Source: Planctomycetia bacterium
Lineage (GTDB): Bacteria; Planctomycetota; Planctomycetia; Pirellulales; UBA1268
Direction of reading: 5' to 3'
NCBI GenBank assembly: GCA_010027105.1
Contig: RGVT01000106.1
Span: 1-8,117 of the forward strand
Length of the DNA stretch: 8,117 nt
Shown here: in pieces, positions 6,576 through 8,117 of the stretch
Numbering within the stretch: position 1 is the first letter of the stretch
Layout of the letters: each line of letters begins with the position of its first letter
Translations under genes and position numbers: made by a program
The notes under the pieces: model-generated
What the model was told of the DNA's origin: nothing
The model's input: only the letters and a program-made list of their open reading frames with translations
The model's database searches: none

Positions 6576-8117
6576 CTCCCCCAGACCGCCTCCGCACCCT
6601 CCTGCTCGCCGGGGCGCTGCTCGCGCTCACGCTCGCGGCCCACGCGCCGGGCCTCGACGGGGCCTTCGTCTACGACGACATCGGCGAAGTGCGCGACAAC
6701 GAGGCCCTCGACGTGCTCTGGCCCCCGTCGACGGCGATGTTCACCGGCGGGCGGCTCCCCCACCGGCCCCTGCCCTACTATTCGTTCGCCCTCAACCGCC
6801 GGCTCAACCGCGGGCTGGGCCTCGACGCGGCCGACGTGCGGAGCTTTCACGTCGTCAACCTCGCCATCCACGTGGCCAACGGCCTGCTCGTCTGGTGGCT
6901 GGTGGCCGTGTCGCTCGTCGACTTCCAGGGGTGGACCGACCGCCGCCGGGCGCTGGTGGCCGGCTGGGGGGCCGCGCTGGTGTGGCTCGTGCACCCGCTC
7001 GTCACGCAGCCCGTCACCTACATCTATCAAAGGATGGAGCTCCTCGGGGCCCTCGCGATCCTGGGGACCCTGGCGGCGTTCGCGCAGGCCCAACGCGCCG
7101 GCGGCGGCGCGGGCCGCTGGCTGTGCGCGTCGGTGGCCTGCTGCGCGGCGGGCATGGGCTGCAAGGAGACGGTGGTGGCCGCGCCCGCGCTCGTCGCCGC
7201 CTTCGACCGGCTGGTGGTCGGCACCCCGCTCCGCGAGATGGCCCGCCGCCGCTTCCTCTTCTATGCAGCCCTGGCGGCCACTCCCGCGATCGCGGTGGCG
7301 ATCGTCGTGGCCCAGCGGGCGAGGTATCCGGAGCTCACCACCAACCGCGTGACGTGGTGGGAATACGCGCTCAACCAGCCGGCGGTGATCCTCCACTACC
7401 TGCGGCTGGCGGCGTGGCCGGCCGACCTGTGCTTCGACTACGACTGGCCCGTGGAGCGCGACCCGCGCGCGCTCTGGCCCTCGCTGCTCGGCCTCGGCGT
7501 GCTGCTCGGGGCGGGTGCGGCCGCGCTTTGCCGGCGGCCCGCCGCAGGGTTTCTCGGCCTGGGATTCCTCGTGACGCTCGCGCCGACGTCGAGCGTCATG
7601 CCCGTCACCCACCTGTGCGTCGAGCACCGGATGTATCTGCCGCTGGCGTTCCTCGCGACGGCGGCCGTGCTGGGGCTCGACCGCCTCGTGGGCCGGCTCG
7701 CCGTGCGGATCGAGGGGCCGGCCCTGGTGGCGGCAGCGGCCGTGGCGGCCGCCGCCGCGCTGGGCGCCGCCACGGCACAGCGGGCGGACGTCTATCGCTC
7801 GCGGGTCGCCGTGTGGGCCGCCGCGGTACGGCACGACCCGGGCAACCCCCGCGCCGTCGCGGCCGTGGGGGAGGCCCTCTATTGGCGGGGCGACGTGTCG
7901 GCGGCGCTCTTTGCCTACGAACGCAGCGCCGAGATCGAGCCGGCGGCGCCGGCGCCCCACGTGGGGCGGGCGGCGTGCCTGCTGCGGCTGGGCCGGCCGG
8001 CGGAGGCCGTGGCCCCGGCCCGCCGGGCGATCGCGCTCGATCCGGCCCGTCTCGACGCCCACCTGATGCTGGGCGAGGCGCTGCTCGGCTCGGGGGCGGC
8101 GGCGGCGGCCGCCGCCG
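6572..8117 (+). CDS. TMTC-like GT-C membrane protein with C-terminal TPRs (second of tandem pair, partial)
   Basis: The frame opens at an ATG overlapping the previous stop (ATGA) and runs off the right edge after 515 residues (MTPPDRLRTLLLAG...). It is a clear paralog of its upstream neighbour. Shared motifs at matching places are FVYDDI (D35, D36), GGRLPHRPLPYYSFALNR (59-76), VWLVHPL (137-143), YQRME (152-156), CKETVVAAP (197-205), LNQPAVILHYLRLAAWP (267-283), PTSSVMPV (338-345) and EHRMYLP (351-357). Hydrophobic segments end near residue 403. TPR-like units follow from about 426, two visible plus the start of a third before the edge. The loop near 80-90 carries an insert relative to the paralog. 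The assumed role is the same class of lipid-linked sugar transfer on the outer face of the inner membrane. Cotranscription with the upstream gene is likely, possibly supplemented by an internal promoter. Total length and TPR number are unknown because of the edge. Confidence 0.93.
   Translation, partial: MTPPDRLRTLLLAGALLALTLAAHAPGLDGAFVYDDIGEVRDNEALDVLWPPSTAMFTGGRLPHRPLPYYSFALNRRLNRGLGLDAADVRSFHVVNLAIHVANGLLVWWLVAVSLVDFQGWTDRRRALVAGWGAALVWLVHPLVTQPVTYIYQRMELLGALAILGTLAAFAQAQRAGGGAGRWLCASVACCAAGMGCKETVVAAPALVAAFDRLVVGTPLREMARRRFLFYAALAATPAIAVAIVVAQRARYPELTTNRVTWWEYALNQPAVILHYLRLAAWPADLCFDYDWPVERDPRALWPSLLGLGVLLGAGAAALCRRPAAGFLGLGFLVTLAPTSSVMPVTHLCVEHRMYLPLAFLATAAVLGLDRLVGRLAVRIEGPALVAAAAVAAAAALGAATAQRADVYRSRVAVWAAAVRHDPGNPRAVAAVGEALYWRGDVSAALFAYERSAEIEPAAPAPHVGRAACLLRLGRPAEAVAPARRAIALDPARLDAHLMLGEALLGSGAAAAAAA
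8095..8117 (+). repeat. GCG/GCC trinucleotide run forming a palindrome, coding for poly-alanine
   Basis: A run of GCG codons switches to GCC codons, so 8100-8117 is a perfect 18-bp palindrome centred between 8108 and 8109. It encodes consecutive alanines in the second TMTC-like protein's TPR region and continues to the window edge, so its full length is unknown. Confidence 0.6.

Noticed and set aside
5657..8062. 801-codon minus-strand frame, the longest in the window
   Set aside because: It spans both TMTC-like genes in reverse, is compositionally biased, and shows no domain. Similar pieces recur in it only because the genes opposite are paralogs.
1..8117. Mobile element, CRISPR array or tRNA
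   Set aside because: No transposase, integrase, terminal repeats, spaced direct repeats or cloverleaf pattern could be seen.

Overview
The window is very GC-rich, with GC-dominated third codon positions and therefore many long but spurious open frames on both strands. It holds five genes. I would place it in Planctomycetota (perhaps a Pirellulales-like genome). The reasons are high GC, no Shine-Dalgarno sequences, kinesin-light-chain-type TPR proteins and TMTC-like membrane enzymes with C-terminal TPRs. This is an inference from style, not from a marker gene.

Layout: (1) 1-1443 on the minus strand, an ABC exporter with fused membrane and ATPase domains, cut by the left edge just after the Q-loop. 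(2) A divergent 81-bp intergenic region with a perfect 7-bp inverted repeat whose two arms each look like a -10 box. (3) 1525-3315 on the plus strand, a polytopic GT-C-like membrane protein. (4) 3343-4728 on the minus strand, a membrane-anchored protein with eight TPR units in an exact 42-residue rhythm, convergent with gene 3 across overlapping hairpins. (5) A 92-bp divergent region with a good promoter candidate for the TPR gene. (6) 4821-6575 and 6572-8117 on the plus strand, two tandem paralogous TMTC-like GT-C proteins with C-terminal TPRs, overlapping by ATGA. The second is cut by the right edge.

Together the genes suggest an envelope glycosylation locus. The exporter resembles flippases that move lipid-linked sugars or glycans across the inner membrane. 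The GT-C-like proteins would use lipid-linked sugars on the outer face, and the TPR domains would bind acceptor proteins or partners. The TMTC relation comes from motif order and architecture (DD in the first loop, HP, QRxE, CKE, EHRMYLP, then TPRs). In animals TMTC proteins are protein O-mannosyltransferases, but donor and acceptor here are unknown. Nothing in the window indicates a phage, transposon, CRISPR array or RNA gene.
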